Positions 11,791-25,107 of a DNA stretch of 56,275 nt are shown piece after piece (the first letter of the stretch is position 1; each line of letters begins with the position of its first letter). The stretch comes from Buchnera aphidicola (Periphyllus aceris) (lineage in GTDB: Bacteria > Pseudomonadota > Gammaproteobacteria > Enterobacterales > Enterobacteriaceae). The stretch spans positions 1-56,275 of the forward strand of contig JAAMXG010000004.1 in the NCBI GenBank assembly GCA_011754245.1, given 5' to 3'. Made by a program: the position numbers and the translations under genes. Under the pieces are notes generated by a model that worked only from the letters and a program-made list of their open reading frames with translations, was not told where the DNA came from and did not search any database.

Positions 11791-12423
11791 GTGCTTGGAT
11801 TAGTTGGAAAAAAAATTGGGATGACAAGAATTTTTGATAAGGAAGGTTTTTCTACTCCTGTAACAGTAATTAAAATTACTGAAAATAGAATTACTCAAAT
11901 TAAAAAAAATGTTTCAAAAAAATTTTTTTTAGTACAATTAACAACAGGAAAAAAAAAAATATATTCTTTAAATAAACCAGAATTAGGTCATTTTAATAAA
12001 AATAAAGTGGTTCCAGGACGTGGATTATGGGAATTTAAAGCGTCTTTAACAGAAAGATTTTTTATTGGTCAAAAATTGAATTTGGATTTTTTTCAAGATT
12101 TTAAAAAAGTAGATATTACAGGTTTTTCAAAAGGAAAAGGTTTTTCTGGAACTATTAAACGTTGGAATTTTTCTTCACAGGATGCTTCTCATGGAAATTC
12201 TTTATCTCATAGAGCTCCTGGTTCTATTGGTCAAAATCAAACTCCTGGGAGAGTTTTTAAAGGAAAAAAAATGGCTGGTCATTTAGGAAATAAAAAAGTT
12301 ACTATACAAAGTTTATTAATTGTTCAAATAAATTTAAAAAGTAATTATTTATTAATAAAAGGGTCAGTTCCTGGATCTTTAGGAGGAGATTTAATTGTTA
12401 AGCCAGCTATTAAAAAAAAATAA
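11791..12423 (+). CDS. rplC: 50S ribosomal protein L3 (GTG start)
   Basis: [14 protein letters not shown]. Confidence 0.98.
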   Translation: MLGLVGKKIGMTRIFDKEGFSTPVTVIKITENRITQIKKNVSKKFFLVQLTTGKKKIYSLNKPELGHFNKNKVVPGRGLWEFKASLTERFFIGQKLNLDFFQDFKKVDITGFSKGKGFSGTIKRWNFSSQDASHGNSLSHRAPGSIGQNQTPGRVFKGKKMAGHLGNKKVTIQSLLIVQINLKSNYLLIKGSVPGSLGGDLIVKPAIKKK

Positions 12424-12434
12424 GGAGTATTTTA

Positions 12435-13040
12435 ATGGAATTGATTTTAAAAGATACAAATGAAATTGTTAAAATTTCTAATTTAGTTTTTAGTAGAGAT
12501 TTTAATAAATTTTTAGTTCATCAAGTTTTAAAATCTCATAGTATTTCAAAAAGACAAGGAACAAAAGCACAAAAGAGTCGTGCAGAAGTTTCTGGTTCTG
12601 GAAAAAAACCTTGGAGACAAAAAGGTACTGGTAGGGCTCGTGTTGGTTCTATTAGAAGTCCTATTTGGAGATCTGGTGGAGTAACTTTTGCTTCGAAATC
12701 AAGGGATTATAAGCAAAAAATTAATAAAAAGATGTATCGTGGTGCTTTAAGATGTATTTTTTCTGAATTATTACGTGTTAATAGATTAATTGTATTAAAA
12801 AATTTTTCAATAAAATATCCTAAAACAAAAAAATTGTTAATAAAATTAAAAACTTTAAATGTAGAAGATGTTCTTATTATACAAAAAATATTAGATATAA
12901 AAATTTTCTTAGCTTCTAGAAATTTATATAAAGTTTCTGTAATTAATTCAAATTTTATTAATCCATTAATTTTATTAACTCATTCTGATGTTTTGATTAC
13001 TTTAGATGCATTAAAAGAGATAGAGGAAAATCTTTTATGA
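12435..13040 (+). CDS. rplD: 50S ribosomal protein L4
   Basis: [30 protein letters not shown]. Confidence 0.98.
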   Translation: MELILKDTNEIVKISNLVFSRDFNKFLVHQVLKSHSISKRQGTKAQKSRAEVSGSGKKPWRQKGTGRARVGSIRSPIWRSGGVTFASKSRDYKQKINKKMYRGALRCIFSELLRVNRLIVLKNFSIKYPKTKKLLIKLKTLNVEDVLIIQKILDIKIFLASRNLYKVSVINSNFINPLILLTHSDVLITLDALKEIEENLL

Positions 13041-13333
13041 TGAAAAAAAATTTTTTATTTAAAACAATCAATTCTATACATATTTCAGAAAAATCTAATC
13101 AATGTCAAGAAAAAAATAATGTTATTGTTTTAAAGGTGAATAAAAATTCTACAAAAAAAGAGATTAAAATTGCTGTTTATAAAATGTTTAATCTTTTAGT
13201 GAAAAAAGTTAATTTAGTTAATATAAAAGGAAAATCAAAAAAAAAAGGTAAAAACGTTACTAAAAAAAAAACAATTAAAAAAGCTTATATTTTTTTAAAG
13301 AAAAATCAGAATCTAGATTTTTTAAAATTATAA
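13037..13333 (+). CDS. rplW: 50S ribosomal protein L23
   Basis: ISEKSN...[25 protein letters not shown] overlap with rplD. Confidence 0.95.
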   Translation: MMKKNFLFKTINSIHISEKSNQCQEKNNVIVLKVNKNSTKKEIKIAVYKMFNLLVKKVNLVNIKGKSKKKGKNVTKKKTIKKAYIFLKKNQNLDFLKL

Positions 13334-13358
13334 TTAAGAATTAATTAGAGAAAAATGA

Positions 13359-14180
13359 ATGGCAATTATTAAATGTAAACCAACATCTCCTGGACGTAGA
13401 CACGTAATTAAAGTAGTAGATCATAGTTTATATAAAGGAAAACCTTTTTCTAATTTACTTAGAAAAAAAAATAAACATGGAGGAAGAAATAATAGAGGTA
13501 GAATTACTACAAGACATATTGGAGGAGGACATAAAAATTTATATCGTATTATAGATTTTAAACGTAAAAAAGATAATATCTTGGCAACTGTAATACGTTT
13601 TGAATATGATCCTAATCGTTCTTCAAATATTGCTTTAATTTTATATAAAGATGGTTTATATAGTTATATTTTATCTCCTAAAGGAATCAAAGTAGGGTCT
13701 ACTGTATGTTCTGGAAAAAATGTAGAAATAAAAATAGGAAATGTTTTACCTTTAAATAAAATTCCAGTAGGTACTTTAATTCATAATGTGGAATTAAAAC
13801 CAGGAAAAGGAGGTCAATTAGCACGTTCTGCTGGTAGTTATTTACAATTGATTTCAAAAGAATTAAATTATGTAAGTGTACGTATGCGTTCTGGAGAAAT
13901 GAGAAAAATTTTATCTAAATGTAGAGCAACGATTGGAGAGGTTGGAAATTCTGAACATATGTTAAAAGTTTTTGGTAAAGCTGGAGCTTCTCGTTGGAGA
14001 GGAATTAGACCCACTGTAAGAGGAACAGCTATGAATCCAGTAGATCATCCTCATGGAGGTGGGGAAGGTAGAAATTTTGGAAAACATCCAGTAACTCCTT
14101 GGGGAGTTCAAACTAAAGGAAAGAAAACAAGAAGAAATAAGAGAACAAAAAAATTTATTATTCGTTCTCGTAAAAAATAA
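13359..14180 (+). CDS. rplB: 50S ribosomal protein L2
   Basis: [31 protein letters not shown]. Confidence 0.99.
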   Translation: MAIIKCKPTSPGRRHVIKVVDHSLYKGKPFSNLLRKKNKHGGRNNRGRITTRHIGGGHKNLYRIIDFKRKKDNILATVIRFEYDPNRSSNIALILYKDGLYSYILSPKGIKVGSTVCSGKNVEIKIGNVLPLNKIPVGTLIHNVELKPGKGGQLARSAGSYLQLISKELNYVSVRMRSGEMRKILSKCRATIGEVGNSEHMLKVFGKAGASRWRGIRPTVRGTAMNPVDHPHGGGEGRNFGKHPVTPWGVQTKGKKTRRNKRTKKFIIRSRKK

Positions 14181-14198
14181 TTTTAAATAGGATATTTT

Positions 14199-14477
14199 AT
14201 GCCTCGTTCTTTAAAAAAAGGTCCGTTTATTGATGAAAGTTTATATAAGAAAGTAGAATTAGCAGTTTTAAAAAAAGATAAAAAACCTATAAAAACTTGG
14301 TCTAGACGTTCTACAATTTTTCCAAATATGATTGGTTTAACAATTTCTATACATAATGGAAAACAACATATTCCTGTTTTTATTACAGAGGAAATGGTGG
14401 GTCATAAATTAGGAGAATTTTCTTTAACAAGAACTTATAGAGGTCATACTTCTGATAGGAAGATTAAAAAACGTTAA
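14199..14477 (+). CDS. rpsS: 30S ribosomal protein S19
   Basis: [12 protein letters not shown]. Confidence 0.99.
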   Translation: MPRSLKKGPFIDESLYKKVELAVLKKDKKPIKTWSRRSTIFPNMIGLTISIHNGKQHIPVFITEEMVGHKLGEFSLTRTYRGHTSDRKIKKR

Positions 14478-14504
14478 ATTTTTATATAAAAATAGGATAA
14501 ATAT

Positions 14505-14834
14505 GTGAAAGTTATAGCGAAATATAAAAAAGCATGTTCTTCGGCTCAAAAATTGAGGTTAATAGCGAATGTTATTCGTGGAAAAAGAGTTGATAAGGCA
14601 ATTGACATATTAAATTTTTCTAAAAAAAAAGCATCTCTTTTAATTAAGAAAGTTCTTGAATCTGCTATTTCTAATGCAGAACATAATAATGGATTAGATA
14701 TAGATTTTTTAAGAATAAGTACCATTTTAATAGATGAAGGTCCAACTATGAAAAGAATGATGCCTCGAGCAAAAGGACGAGCAGATCAAATTTTAAAACG
14801 TACTAGTCATATTACAATTGTTGTTTCAGATTGA
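14505..14834 (+). CDS. rplV: 50S ribosomal protein L22 (GTG start)
   Basis: [19 protein letters not shown]. Confidence 0.98.
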   Translation: MKVIAKYKKACSSAQKLRLIANVIRGKRVDKAIDILNFSKKKASLLIKKVLESAISNAEHNNGLDIDFLRISTILIDEGPTMKRMMPRAKGRADQILKRTSHITIVVSD

Positions 14835-14856
14835 AAATTTTGGGGATATTATAATA

Positions 14857-15555
14857 ATGGGACAAAAAGTACATCCACATGGAATGAGATTAGGAATTAT
14901 TAGACAATGGAATTCTATATGGTTTTCAAATAGTAAAAATTTTGCTAATTATTTAAATAGTGATTTTAAAGTTCGTCGATTTTTAATGAAAAAATTATTT
15001 CGTGCATCTGTATCAAAAATTGTTATAGAAAGACCATCTAAAACAATGAAGGTAATTATATATACAGCGCGTCCAGGAATTGTTATTGGAAAAAAAGGTG
15101 AGGATATAGAAAATTTAAGAAAAATAATTTCAAATATTGCTCAAGTTCCTGCACAAATAACAATTTCTGAAATAAAAAAACCAGAATTAGACTCAAAATT
15201 AGTAGCAGATAATATTGTTTCTCAGTTAGAAAGGAGAGTAATGTTTAGAAGAGCAATGAAAAGAGCTATTCAAAATTCAATGAGACATGGAGCAAAAGGA
15301 ATTAAAGTAGAAATTAGTGGAAGATTAGGAGGAGCGGAAATAGCGAGAACAGAATGGCAAAGAGAAGGAAGAGTTCCATTACATACTTTAAGAGCAGATA
15401 TTGATTATAGTTCTTTAGAAGCTCATACAACTTTTGGAGTTGTAGGAGTTAAAGTTTGGATTTTTAAAGGAGAAATTTTAGGTGGTATGCCAAAAATTAA
15501 TAAAGTTATAACAAATATGCAATTTAAAAAACAAAATAAAAGAATTCGTAAGTAA
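14857..15555 (+). CDS. rpsC: 30S ribosomal protein S3
   Basis: [14 protein letters not shown]; true ATG at 14857, not the upstream TTG used by the ORF track. Confidence 0.98.
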   Translation: MGQKVHPHGMRLGIIRQWNSIWFSNSKNFANYLNSDFKVRRFLMKKLFRASVSKIVIERPSKTMKVIIYTARPGIVIGKKGEDIENLRKIISNIAQVPAQITISEIKKPELDSKLVADNIVSQLERRVMFRRAMKRAIQNSMRHGAKGIKVEISGRLGGAEIARTEWQREGRVPLHTLRADIDYSSLEAHTTFGVVGVKVWIFKGEILGGMPKINKVITNMQFKKQNKRIRK

Positions 15556-15570
15556 GGAGAATTTTTTAAA

Positions 15571-15984
15571 ATGCTTCAGCCAAAAAAAACAAAATTTAGA
15601 AAAATGCATAAAGGACGTAATAGAGGTTTAATTTTTAATGATAATGTTATTTTTGGATCTTTTGGTTTAAAAGCTATTACTAGAGGTCGTTTAACTTCTC
15701 GTCAAATTGAATCTGCTCGAAGAATTATTGCTCGATATATTAAAAGGTTGGGAAAGGTTTGGATAAGAATTTTTCCAGATAAACCTATTACTCAAAAACC
15801 TTTAGAAGTACGTATGGGTAAAGGAAAAGGAAATGTTGAATATTGGGTCGCTTTAATTCAACCTGGGAAAATTTTATATGAGATTAATGGAATTTCTGAA
15901 AATGTTGCTCGTAAAGCATTTAAATTAGCTTCAGCAAAATTACCTGTTAAAACAATTTTTGTTTTAAAAATGGAAAATTTATGA
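15571..15984 (+). CDS. rplP: 50S ribosomal protein L16
   Basis: [17 protein letters not shown]. Confidence 0.99.
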   Translation: MLQPKKTKFRKMHKGRNRGLIFNDNVIFGSFGLKAITRGRLTSRQIESARRIIARYIKRLGKVWIRIFPDKPITQKPLEVRMGKGKGNVEYWVALIQPGKILYEINGISENVARKAFKLASAKLPVKTIFVLKMENL

Positions 15985-16169
15985 ATATTATAAAATTAAG
16001 AAAAAAAAATTGTAAATTTCTTAAAACAGAGCTATTTAGTTTATTTAAAGAACAATTTAATTTACGTATGCAATTTACTTCTAAGAAATTAATTCAAACT
16101 CATTTATTAAAAAAAAATAGAAAAAAAATTGCGATTATTAAAACATTACTATCTGAAAAGGGTTGTTAA
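15981..16169 (+). CDS. rpmC: 50S ribosomal protein L29
   Basis: Position, size, FNLRMQ motif. Confidence 0.93.
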   Translation: MNIIKLRKKNCKFLKTELFSLFKEQFNLRMQFTSKKLIQTHLLKKNRKKIAIIKTLLSEKGC

Positions 16170-16424
16170 ATGTCAGAAAAAAGTAAATTATTGAAAGGTT
16201 ATGTAACAAGTAATAAAATGCAAAAATCTATAGTGGTTCTTGTAGAGCGATTTATTAAGCATCCAATGTATAAAAAATTTGTAAAAAGAAAAACTAAAAT
16301 TCATGTACATGATGAATTTAACAAATGTTCTATAGGAGATATTGTTTTAATTAAAGAAAATAGACCAATTTCAAAGAAAAAGTCTTGGATTTTAGTTGAT
16401 ATTTTAAAAAAATGTGTTTTTTAA
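16170..16424 (+). CDS. rpsQ: 30S ribosomal protein S17
   Basis: [29 protein letters not shown]. Confidence 0.97.
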   Translation: MSEKSKLLKGYVTSNKMQKSIVVLVERFIKHPMYKKFVKRKTKIHVHDEFNKCSIGDIVLIKENRPISKKKSWILVDILKKCVF

Positions 16425-16526
16425 AAAAAAAATAATTTATAGAAGACATGATAAAATTTTTTATTTTCATGTTTTCTAGAATAGTTTATAATTTTTTTAA
16501 TGTACAATAAAATTAGGAGATTATTA

Positions 16527-16895
16527 ATGATTCAAGAACAAACTGTTTTAAATGTTGCAGATAATTCAGGAGCGCGTTCAGTAATGTGTATTAAAGTTTT
16601 GGGGGGATCTAGGAGAAGATATGCAAATATTGGAGATGTTATTAAAATTACTATTAAAGAAGCTATTCCAAGAGGAAAAGTAAAAAAAGGAGAAGTTTTA
16701 AAAGCTGTAATTGTAAGAACTAAAAAAGGAATTAGAAGATCTGATGGTTCTTTAATTAGATTTGATAGTAATTCTTGTGTTGTTTTAAATAATAATGAAC
16801 AACCAATAGGAACACGTATTTTTGGTCCAGTTACTCGTGAATTACGTACAGAAAAATTTATGAAAATAATTTCTTTAGCACCAGAAGTTTTATAA
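16527..16895 (+). CDS. rplN: 50S ribosomal protein L14
   Basis: [30 protein letters not shown] at 16527 favoured over 16500. Confidence 0.98.
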   Translation: MIQEQTVLNVADNSGARSVMCIKVLGGSRRRYANIGDVIKITIKEAIPRGKVKKGEVLKAVIVRTKKGIRRSDGSLIRFDSNSCVVLNNNEQPIGTRIFGPVTRELRTEKFMKIISLAPEVL

Positions 16896-16918
16896 TTATA
16901 TTATAGGTAAGAATATAT

Positions 16919-17230
16919 ATGGCATCTAAAATTCGATCTAATGATAAAGTGATAGTTTTATCAGGAAAATATAAAAAGAAAATTGGAATTGTAAAAAAAG
17001 TTTTATCAAAAAATAAAGTGATTGTTGAAGGAATAAATATGGTTATAAAGCATCAAAAACCTATTCCTTCACAAAATAAACCTGGTGGAATAATTAAAAA
17101 GGAGTCTTATATTCATATTTCTAATATAGCTCTTTTAAATCCGATAACGAATAAACCAGATAGAGTAGGATTTAAATTTAAAAATGGAAAAAAAATAAGG
17201 TTTTTTAAATCTAATAATATTGATATATAG
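16919..17230 (+). CDS. rplX: 50S ribosomal protein L24
   Basis: [19 protein letters not shown]. Confidence 0.97.
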   Translation: MASKIRSNDKVIVLSGKYKKKIGIVKKVLSKNKVIVEGINMVIKHQKPIPSQNKPGGIIKKESYIHISNIALLNPITNKPDRVGFKFKNGKKIRFFKSNNIDI

Positions 17231-17247
17231 TAATTTGGAATATAATT

Positions 17248-17793
17248 ATGAGTGATATTTATAATTTGTATAAAAAAAAAATAATACCTAAATTAATTAA
17301 AAAATTTAATTATAGTTCTGTAATGCAAGTTCCGAAATTTGAGAAAATTGTTTTAAATATGGGTGTTGGAGAAGCAATATCTAACAAGAAAAAATTGGAT
17401 TATGCTATTTCTGATTTAACTATTATATCTGGTCAAAAACCTATTGTTACAAAAGCTAGAAAATCTATTGCTGGATTTAAAATTAGACAAGGATATATGA
17501 TCGGATGTAAAGTTACTTTAAGAGGAATGAGAAAGTGGCATTTTTTAAATAAATTAATTAATATTGCTATGCCTCGAATAAGAGATTTTAGAGGTTTTTC
17601 TAAAAATTCTTTTGATGGTCGAGGTAATTATAATTTTGGAATAAAAGAACAAATAATTTTTCCAGAAATTGATTATGACAAAATAGATAAAATTAGAGGA
17701 TTAGATGTCTCTATTGTAACTACAGCTAATACAAATTTAGAAGGATTTTTTTTATTATCAGAATTTAATTTTCCTTTTAGAGAAAAAAATTAA
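17248..17793 (+). CDS. rplE: 50S ribosomal protein L5
   Basis: [31 protein letters not shown]. Confidence 0.98.
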   Translation: MSDIYNLYKKKIIPKLIKKFNYSSVMQVPKFEKIVLNMGVGEAISNKKKLDYAISDLTIISGQKPIVTKARKSIAGFKIRQGYMIGCKVTLRGMRKWHFLNKLINIAMPRIRDFRGFSKNSFDGRGNYNFGIKEQIIFPEIDYDKIDKIRGLDVSIVTTANTNLEGFFLLSEFNFPFREKN

Positions 17794-17808
17794 TTAAGGT
17801 GTGTTTAT

Positions 17809-18114
17809 ATGGCTAAACAGTCTATGAAAGAAAGAGAAAAAAAAAGAATTTTGTTAGGAAATAAATTTTTTAAAAAAAGAATGCAATTGAAACTTATGAT
17901 TGTTAATTTAAATTTGTCAAAAAAAAAAAGATGGAATGCTGTTTTTAAATTACAAAAATTACCAAGAGATTCGAGTCTTTCGAGACAAAGAAATCGTTGT
18001 TTTCTAACTGGACGACCACATGGATTTTTAAGGAAATTTGGTTTAAGTAGAATAAAATTAAGAGAAGCAGCAATGAGAGGAGAAATTCCAGGTTTAAGAA
18101 AATCGAGTTGGTAA
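17809..18114 (+). CDS. rpsN: 30S ribosomal protein S14
   Basis: [34 protein letters not shown]. Confidence 0.98.
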   Translation: MAKQSMKEREKKRILLGNKFFKKRMQLKLMIVNLNLSKKKRWNAVFKLQKLPRDSSLSRQRNRCFLTGRPHGFLRKFGLSRIKLREAAMRGEIPGLRKSSW

Positions 18115-18157
18115 TTATAAAAAAAATAATTTTAATTTGTATCAGGAATAATATTAT

Positions 18158-18550
18158 ATGAGTATGCATGATCCTATATCAGATATGTTTGTTCGAATTA
18201 AAAATGGACAATTTGCTAATAAAATTTCAGTAAATATGCCTTTTTCTAATTTTAAAGAACAGATTGCAAATTTATTAAAAAAAGAGGGATACATTAAAGA
18301 TTTTTATGTTAAAAAACTAAAAAAACCAAAATTAAAAATTTTTTTAAAATATTTTAAAGGTAAACCTGTTATTGAAAAAATTTTTAGAATAAGTAAACCA
18401 GGGTTAAGAGTATATAAAAAAAATCATGACATTCCTCAAGTGATGTCTGGTTTAGGAATTTCTATTATATCCACTTCTAAAGGAATATTTTCAGATAAGG
18501 AAGCGAGAAATAAAGGTTTGGGTGGTGAAGTTATTTGTTATGTTTCTTAA
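18158..18550 (+). CDS. rpsH: 30S ribosomal protein S8
   Basis: [31 protein letters not shown]. Confidence 0.98.
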   Translation: MSMHDPISDMFVRIKNGQFANKISVNMPFSNFKEQIANLLKKEGYIKDFYVKKLKKPKLKIFLKYFKGKPVIEKIFRISKPGLRVYKKNHDIPQVMSGLGISIISTSKGIFSDKEARNKGLGGEVICYVS

Positions 18551-18565
18551 TGAAAAGGAGTTAGA

Positions 18566-19105
18566 ATGTCTAGAATAGCTAAGCGTTCAATAATTATCCC
18601 AGATAATGTTGAAGTTTTTTTAGATAATCAATATGTTCAAATTAAAGGTCAGAAAGGAATGTTAAAACGTAGATTTAATAATCTTGTTGAAATTAATTTG
18701 AAAGATAAAGTTTTAAATGTAAGAGCTAAAAAATCTAGTTTGAATGGATGGATGCAAGCTGGTACTGTACGATCTTTAATTAATTCAATGATTTTAGGAG
18801 TGACTGATGGATTTTCTAAAAAATTAATTTTAGTAGGAGTAGGATACAAATTTGCTTTAGAAAATAGTAAAAAAAAATTAATATTATCTTTAGGATATTC
18901 ACATAATATTATATATTTTTTACCTTTTGGAATTGATGTTAAATTAATTTCTCAAACAGAAATATTGATTAAAGGAATAGATAAACAGTTAGTTGGGCAA
19001 GTATCTGCAAATTTAAGATTATATCGTAGACCAGATGCATATAAAGGAAAAGGTATACGTTATTATAATGAGTTTGTAAAAACTAAAGAGGCAAAGAAGA
19101 AATAA
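18566..19105 (+). CDS. rplF: 50S ribosomal protein L6
   Basis: [14 protein letters not shown]. Confidence 0.98.
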   Translation: MSRIAKRSIIIPDNVEVFLDNQYVQIKGQKGMLKRRFNNLVEINLKDKVLNVRAKKSSLNGWMQAGTVRSLINSMILGVTDGFSKKLILVGVGYKFALENSKKKLILSLGYSHNIIYFLPFGIDVKLISQTEILIKGIDKQLVGQVSANLRLYRRPDAYKGKGIRYYNEFVKTKEAKKK

Positions 19106-19106
19106 G

Positions 19107-19472
19107 ATGCAATCTATGAATTTAAAAAGTAAAATAAGAAAAAAAAGATCTTTAAAAATACGTTGTAAATTAAAATCTTTACAAGTAATTCGTTTAGTTG
19201 TGCATAGAACTTCTCGTCATATTTATGCTCAAATAATATCTTCAGATAATTTTTCTATTATAGCATTTGCTTCAACTTTAGAAAAAGAAATAAGTAAAAA
19301 TTTAAGTTATACTGGAAATAAAAAATCTGCACAAGTTATTGGTGAAATTATTGCAAAAAGAGCTTTAAAAAAAGGAATAAAAAAAGTTTCTTTTGATCGT
19401 TCAGGTTTTAAATATCATGGAAGAATTATGGAATTAGCAAATTCTGCTCGTAAATTTGGACTTCAGTTTTAA
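19107..19472 (+). CDS. rplR: 50S ribosomal protein L18
   Basis: [42 protein letters not shown]. Confidence 0.98.
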   Translation: MQSMNLKSKIRKKRSLKIRCKLKSLQVIRLVVHRTSRHIYAQIISSDNFSIIAFASTLEKEISKNLSYTGNKKSAQVIGEIIAKRALKKGIKKVSFDRSGFKYHGRIMELANSARKFGLQF

Positions 19473-19487
19473 GGAAAATTTATTTTT

Positions 19488-19991
19488 ATGATGAATAATG
19501 AAAAAAAATATATTGGAGAATTACAAGAAAAATTAATTACAGTAAATAGAGTTTCTAAAACTGTAAAAGGAGGAAGAATATTTTCTTTTACAGCATTAAC
19601 TGTAGTTGGAAATAGAAATGGAAAAGTTGGTTTTGGTTATGGAAAAGCAAGAGAAGTTCCATTTGCCATTCAAAAAGCAATGGAACGAGCTAAAAGAAAT
19701 ATGATTAGTTTTAAATTAAAAAATAAAACTTTACAGCATACTATTATAGAATTTTATACGAGTTCTAAGGTATTTATGAAACCAGCATCTGAAGGAACTG
19801 GAATTATTGCTGGAGGCGCTATGAGAGCTGTTTTAGAAGTTTCAGGAGTTCAAAATGTTTTAGCAAAAACTTATGGTTCAACGAATCCAATTAATGTTGT
19901 GAGAGCAACGATTAATGGTTTAAATAATATGAAATCTCCAAAAGATATTGCTGAAAAACGAAATAAATCTATTAAAGATATTTTTGAGTAA
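19488..19991 (+). CDS. rpsE: 30S ribosomal protein S5
   Basis: [36 protein letters not shown]. Confidence 0.99.
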   Translation: MMNNEKKYIGELQEKLITVNRVSKTVKGGRIFSFTALTVVGNRNGKVGFGYGKAREVPFAIQKAMERAKRNMISFKLKNKTLQHTIIEFYTSSKVFMKPASEGTGIIAGGAMRAVLEVSGVQNVLAKTYGSTNPINVVRATINGLNNMKSPKDIAEKRNKSIKDIFE

Positions 19992-20000
19992 AAAAAAACT

Positions 20001-20177
20001 ATGGAAAAATTTTTAATTATTACACAAATAAAAAGTAGTATTGGGGTACTTCCAAAACATAAATTAACTTTAAAAGGATTAGGTTTAAGACATATTAATC
20101 ATACAGTAAAAAGAAAAAAAAATAAGTCTATCATGGGTATGATTAATAAGATTTCTTATATGTTAAAAGTCAGATAG
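20001..20177 (+). CDS. rpmD: 50S ribosomal protein L30 (missed by the ORF track)
   Basis: [58 protein letters not shown], 58 aa, canonical position. Confidence 0.96.
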   Translation: MEKFLIITQIKSSIGVLPKHKLTLKGLGLRHINHTVKRKKNKSIMGMINKISYMLKVR

Positions 20178-20186
20178 GTAAAAAAT

Positions 20187-20618
20187 ATGTATTTAAACAC
20201 AATATTTACAGATTGTAAAAATAAAAAAAAAAAACGTTTGGGAAGAGGTATTGGATCTGGTTTAGGTAAAACTTCTGGAAGAGGTCATAAAGGTCAAAAA
20301 TCTAGAACTGGGAGTAGTATTCGTAGAGGTTTTGAAGGAGGTCAAACACCGTTTTATAGAAGAATTCCAAAATTTGGTTTTATTTCAAGAAAAAAGAAAA
20401 TAAAAAAAGAATTAAGATTATGTGAGTTAACTTCTTTAAATGAAAAAATAATAAATTTAAATATTCTTAAGAAAAGAAATTTAATCAAATCAAATATTAA
20501 ACAAGTGAAAATTATTTCTTCTAAAAATTTTTCTGATATTATAAAAATTCAAGGTTTATCTGTAACGAAAGGAGCTCGTTTAATAATTGAATCTTGCGGA
20601 GGAAAAGTCGAGGAATAA
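20187..20618 (+). CDS. rplO: 50S ribosomal protein L15
   Basis: [26 protein letters not shown]. Confidence 0.98.
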   Translation: MYLNTIFTDCKNKKKKRLGRGIGSGLGKTSGRGHKGQKSRTGSSIRRGFEGGQTPFYRRIPKFGFISRKKKIKKELRLCELTSLNEKIINLNILKKRNLIKSNIKQVKIISSKNFSDIIKIQGLSVTKGARLIIESCGGKVEE

Positions 20619-20626
20619 TAATAATA

Positions 20627-21964
20627 ATGGGTAAAAAAAAAAATATTTTTAAAAGTAAAAATTTAGGAATTAATTTATCTGAAATCAAAAAAAGAATAAT
20701 TTTTTTAATTTTTTCTTTAGTAATTTTTCGTTTAGGATCTTTTATTCCTGTTCCAGGTATTGATACGGTATCTTTATCTCGATTATTAAACAATCAACAA
20801 GGAACTTTTGTTGAAATGTTAAATATGTTTTCTGGTGGAGCGTTAAGTAGAGCATCAATTTTTTCATTAGGAATCATGCCTTATATTTCTTCTTCAATTA
20901 TTGTACAATTATTAACGTTTATATATCCTTCTTGGAAAGAATTAAAAAAAGAAGGAGAATCTGGAAGAATAAAAATTAATCAATATACTAAATATTTTAC
21001 TTTAATTTTATCTATTATACAATCTATTGGAATAGCAATTAGTTTGCCAAACATTCCTGGAATGAGGCCATTAATTTTTAATTTAGATTTTTGTTTTTAT
21101 ATTACTGCAATTATAAGTTTAGTTACAGGAACAATTTTTTTAATATGGGTAGGGGATTTAATTACAGAACATGGATTGGGAAATGGAATTTCTGTAATTA
21201 TTTTTTCTGGTATTATAGCAAATTTACCAATTGCTATTATTCATACTTTACAAGATTTAAAATTAAGAAATTTAAGTTATAGTATTTTTTTTTTAATAAA
21301 TTTTCTAGTTTTTGTTATTATTTATTTTGTTGTCTTTATAGAAAGAAGTCAAAGAAAAATAACCATTTATTATTCAAATAGACAACAAAAAAATTATTTA
21401 TATTCTTCAAATATTGCTCATTTACCTTTAAAAATAAATATGTCTGGAGTTATTCCTGCAATTTTTGCTTCTAGTGTAGTGTTATTTCCTGTTACAATTA
21501 TTTCTTGGTTAAAAGGTAATAATTTTCAAACTAATTCAATTTTAAACTCAATGTATACTAATTTACAACCTGGTAAATTAATTTATATAATTTTATATAC
21601 TTTTTCTATAGTTTTCTTTTGTTTTTTTTATACTAATTTAGCTTTTAATTCAAGAGAAACTTCAGAGAATTTAAAAAAGTCTGGAGCTTTTATACAAGGG
21701 ATTCGTCCAGGAGAAAATACTTCAAATTATATAAAAAAAATTATGTTTAAATTAACTTTAATTAATTCATTTTATATTGTTTTTATATGTTTAATTCCTG
21801 AATTTATGCATTTTTTTATGCATGTTCCATTTTATTTTGGTGGAACATCATTATTAATAGTGGTTGTTGTAATTATAGATTTAATTGTTCAATTACAAAC
21901 TTTAGTTATGTCAAAACAATATAAATCTTCTTTTAAAAGAGCTAATTTAAATTTACATAGATAA
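20627..21964 (+). CDS. secY: Preprotein translocase SecY
   Basis: [29 protein letters not shown]-type [14 protein letters not shown]; start at 20627 or alternative 20594. Confidence 0.98.
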   Translation: MGKKKNIFKSKNLGINLSEIKKRIIFLIFSLVIFRLGSFIPVPGIDTVSLSRLLNNQQGTFVEMLNMFSGGALSRASIFSLGIMPYISSSIIVQLLTFIYPSWKELKKEGESGRIKINQYTKYFTLILSIIQSIGIAISLPNIPGMRPLIFNLDFCFYITAIISLVTGTIFLIWVGDLITEHGLGNGISVIIFSGIIANLPIAIIHTLQDLKLRNLSYSIFFLINFLVFVIIYFVVFIERSQRKITIYYSNRQQKNYLYSSNIAHLPLKINMSGVIPAIFASSVVLFPVTIISWLKGNNFQTNSILNSMYTNLQPGKLIYIILYTFSIVFFCFFYTNLAFNSRETSENLKKSGAFIQGIRPGENTSNYIKKIMFKLTLINSFYIVFICLIPEFMHFFMHVPFYFGGTSLLIVVVVIIDLIVQLQTLVMSKQYKSSFKRANLNLHR

Positions 21965-21992
21965 ATATTTTTTTATAACAAGAGAAGAAATT

Positions 21993-22109
21993 ATGAAAGT
22001 TAAAACATCAATTAAAAAATTTTGTAGAAATTGTAAAATTATACGTAGGAAAAATGTTGTTCGTGTTATATGTAGTAATGATCCTAAACATAAACAAAGA
22101 CAAGGTTAA
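21993..22109 (+). CDS. rpmJ: 50S ribosomal protein L36 (missed by the ORF track)
   Basis: [38 protein letters not shown], zinc-ribbon Cys/His retained. Confidence 0.97.
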   Translation: MKVKTSIKKFCRNCKIIRRKNVVRVICSNDPKHKQRQG

Positions 22110-22182
22110 AAAAAATTTCAAAATTTTTTTTTAAATTGAAATTTTTATATATTTTTTACATAAATAAGAGGAGTTTGTTAAA

Positions 22183-22539
22183 TTGACTCGTATAGCAGGA
22201 ATAAATATTCCTGATAAAAAACGCACATTAATTGCTTTAACATCAATTTATGGCATAGGGAAATCTCGTTCTAAATTAATATGTCGTTTATTAAATATAT
22301 CTGATTGTTTATATATTTCTAAATTAACTAAAAAACAAATAGATCTTTTAAGAATTACTGTTTCAAAATTTATTGTTGAAGGTGATTTAAGAAGAGAAAG
22401 AACTTTAAAAATTAAAAGATTAATTGATCTTGGTTGTTATAGAGGAGTACGTCATCGTAGAAAGTTACCAGTACGTGGACAAAGAACAAAAACTAATGCT
22501 CGTACTAGAAAAGGGCCACGTAAATTAATAAAAAAATAA
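22183..22539 (+). CDS. rpsM: 30S ribosomal protein S13 (TTG start)
   Basis: [25 protein letters not shown]. Confidence 0.98.
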   Translation: MTRIAGINIPDKKRTLIALTSIYGIGKSRSKLICRLLNISDCLYISKLTKKQIDLLRITVSKFIVEGDLRRERTLKIKRLIDLGCYRGVRHRRKLPVRGQRTKTNARTRKGPRKLIKK

Positions 22540-22557
22540 TTTAGGTTATTAATAATT

Positions 22558-22947
22558 ATGTCAAAAAAAAAAGTAAGAATTAAAAAACGTATAAAAAATC
22601 AGATAATTGATGGGATTGCTCATATTTATGCTTCTTTTAATAATACGATTGTTACAATTACAGATAAAAAAGGTAATGCTTTAGGATGGGCTACTTCTGG
22701 CGGTTCTGGTTTTAGAGGATCTAGAAAATCTACTCCATTTGCAGCTCAAGTAGCAGCTGAAAAATGTGCTGAAAAAGTTAAAGATTATGGGATAAAAAAT
22801 TTAGATATAATGGTAAAAGGACCAGGTCCAGGAAGAGAATCTACAATTAGAGCATTAAATTCAGCAGGATTTAAAATTATTAATATTATTGATATTACAC
22901 CTATTCCTCATAATGGATGTAGGCCTCCTAAAAAAAGAAGAGTGTAA
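22558..22947 (+). CDS. rpsK: 30S ribosomal protein S11
   Basis: [16 protein letters not shown]. Confidence 0.99.
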   Translation: MSKKKVRIKKRIKNQIIDGIAHIYASFNNTIVTITDKKGNALGWATSGGSGFRGSRKSTPFAAQVAAEKCAEKVKDYGIKNLDIMVKGPGPGRESTIRALNSAGFKIINIIDITPIPHNGCRPPKKRRV

Positions 22948-22976
22948 TTTTATTTGTTAAATATAGAGAAAAAAAA

Positions 22977-23597
22977 ATGGCTAAGTATTTAGGTCCAAAA
23001 TTAAAATTAAGTAGAAGAGAAAAAACAGATTTATATCTTAAATCTGGTTTAAGACCTATTAGTTCCAAATGTAAAATTGATCATTTACCTGGTCAACATG
23101 GTTCTAGAAAACAAAGATTATCTGATTATGGTATACAATTAAGAGAAAAACAGAAAGTTCGTAGATTATACGGTATTTTAGAAAAACAATTTCGAAAATA
23201 TTATAAAATTGCTTCTAAATCCAAAGGAAATACTGGAGAAACATTATTACAATTATTAGAAAATAGATTAGATAATATAGTATATAGAATTGGTTTTGGA
23301 ACTACACGAGCAGAATCTCGACAATTGGTGAGTCATAAGTCTATTAGTGTAAATAATAAAATAGTAAACATTCCCTCTTATCAGGTTTCTGTCAATGATG
23401 TTATCGAAGTAAGAGAAAAATTTAAAAAACATTTAAGGATAAAAGCATCTTTAGAATTATCTGAACAAAAAGAACAAGTTTCGTGGATAGATTATAATTT
23501 AAATAAAATGCAGGGTATTTTAAAAAGAAAACCAGATAGAGTAGATTTATCTTCTGAAATCAATGAACATTTAATCGTAGAACTTTATTCTAAATAA
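22977..23597 (+). CDS. rpsD: 30S ribosomal protein S4
   Basis: [19 protein letters not shown]. Confidence 0.99.
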   Translation: MAKYLGPKLKLSRREKTDLYLKSGLRPISSKCKIDHLPGQHGSRKQRLSDYGIQLREKQKVRRLYGILEKQFRKYYKIASKSKGNTGETLLQLLENRLDNIVYRIGFGTTRAESRQLVSHKSISVNNKIVNIPSYQVSVNDVIEVREKFKKHLRIKASLELSEQKEQVSWIDYNLNKMQGILKRKPDRVDLSSEINEHLIVELYSK

Positions 23598-23618
23598 TAT
23601 TTTTAAAGGTTTCATATA

Positions 23619-24608
23619 ATGTCAGATTTACTAAGAAAATTTTTAAAACCCCGTTTAGTTGATATAAAACAGTATAGTTCTACTCATTCTAAAGTTACTT
23701 TAGAGCCTTTAGAAAGAGGTTTTGGTCATACTTTAGGAAATTCTTTGCGTAGAATTCTTTTGTCATCTATTCCTGGATGTTCTGTCACAGAAGTTGAAAT
23801 TGATGGTGTTTTGCATGAATATAGTACAAAAGAAGGAATTAAAGAAGATATACTTGAAGTATTATTAAATTTAAAAGAATTATCTGTTAATATTTATGGA
23901 AAAAATTCTGCATATATAATTTTACAAAAAAAAGGAATAGGGGTTGTAACTGCTTCTGATTTAAAATGTGATTCAAGTGTTGAAATTTTTAAATTAAATC
24001 ATATTATTTGTCATTTAACTAATAAAAATTCTTCTATAAGTATGAAAATTAAAGTTCAAAGAGGTAGGGGGTATTCTCCTGCTTCTTCTCGTTTAAAAAA
24101 AAATGAGAATGAAAATTATATAGGTAGATTATTTATAGATGCATGTTATAGCCCTATTGTTAGAGTTTCTTATATAGTAGAAGCAGCAAGAGTAGAAAGA
24201 AGAACTGATTTAGATCGATTGATTATAGAATTAGAAACTAATGGTTCTATTAATCCTGAAGATGCTATTAAAAAATCTGCAACAATTTTATCAAATCAAT
24301 TAGAATCTTTTATAGATTTAAAAGATGTTTGTGAACCAATTGAAACTGTTGTAAAACCTGAATTTGATCCGATTTTATTAAAACCTGTTGATGATTTAGA
24401 GTTAACTGTTCGTTCAGCGAATTGTTTAAAAGCTGAATCTATACATTATATTGGAGATTTAATACAAAAGACTGAAGTAGATTTATTAAAGACTCCAAAT
24501 TTAGGAAAAAAATCGTTAACTGAAATAAAAGATATATTATCTTCTAGAAATTTATCTTTAGGAACAAAATTAAAAAATTGGCCTCCAGAAAATATGATAG
24601 AAGAATAA
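23619..24608 (+). CDS. rpoA: RNA polymerase alpha subunit
   Basis: [27 protein letters not shown]-terminal domain present. Confidence 0.99.
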   Translation: MSDLLRKFLKPRLVDIKQYSSTHSKVTLEPLERGFGHTLGNSLRRILLSSIPGCSVTEVEIDGVLHEYSTKEGIKEDILEVLLNLKELSVNIYGKNSAYIILQKKGIGVVTASDLKCDSSVEIFKLNHIICHLTNKNSSISMKIKVQRGRGYSPASSRLKKNENENYIGRLFIDACYSPIVRVSYIVEAARVERRTDLDRLIIELETNGSINPEDAIKKSATILSNQLESFIDLKDVCEPIETVVKPEFDPILLKPVDDLELTVRSANCLKAESIHYIGDLIQKTEVDLLKTPNLGKKSLTEIKDILSSRNLSLGTKLKNWPPENMIEE

Positions 24609-24634
24609 AATAGTTTTATAAAGGATAATAAATT

Positions 24635-25015
24635 ATGCGACATCAAAAAGTTGGTCGTAAATTAAATAGAAAACGTAGTCATTTAAAATCTATGATAAAA
24701 AATTTAACTTGTTCTCTTTTAATACATGAAAAAATTAAAACTACTATAGCAAAATCAAAAGAGTTAAGAAGAACAGTAGAACCAATTATTACAATTTCAA
24801 AAATTGATAATCTTTCTAATAGAAGATTAGTTTTTTCTAGAATTAGAAATAATTTTGTTGTTTACAAGCTTTTTAAAGATTTAGGTCCTTTTTTTTTAAA
24901 TAGATCTGGTGGTTATATAAAAATTATTAAATGTGGATTTCGAAATGGAGATAAGTCTCCCATGGCATATATTTTACTAGTTAATAGAAATAATGTGATA
25001 GAAACTAAAAAGTAG
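24635..25015 (+). CDS. rplQ: 50S ribosomal protein L17
   Basis: MRHQKVGRKLNRKRSHLKSMIKNL. Confidence 0.98.
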   Translation: MRHQKVGRKLNRKRSHLKSMIKNLTCSLLIHEKIKTTIAKSKELRRTVEPIITISKIDNLSNRRLVFSRIRNNFVVYKLFKDLGPFFLNRSGGYIKIIKCGFRNGDKSPMAYILLVNRNNVIETKK

Positions 25016-25050
25016 TTTTTAAAATAATAAAATTTTAAAAAATTTATAAA

Positions 25051-25079
25051 AAACAAACGGCAAAAATGCCGTTTTGTTT
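25051..25079. terminator. Bidirectional terminator between convergent rplQ and fmt
   Basis: AAACAAACGGCA-aaaa-TGCCGTTTTGTTT with a T-run on one side and an A-run on the other. Confidence 0.85.
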
Positions 25080-25107
25080 TTTATTTTAGTATTTATTTTT
25101 TAATTTT

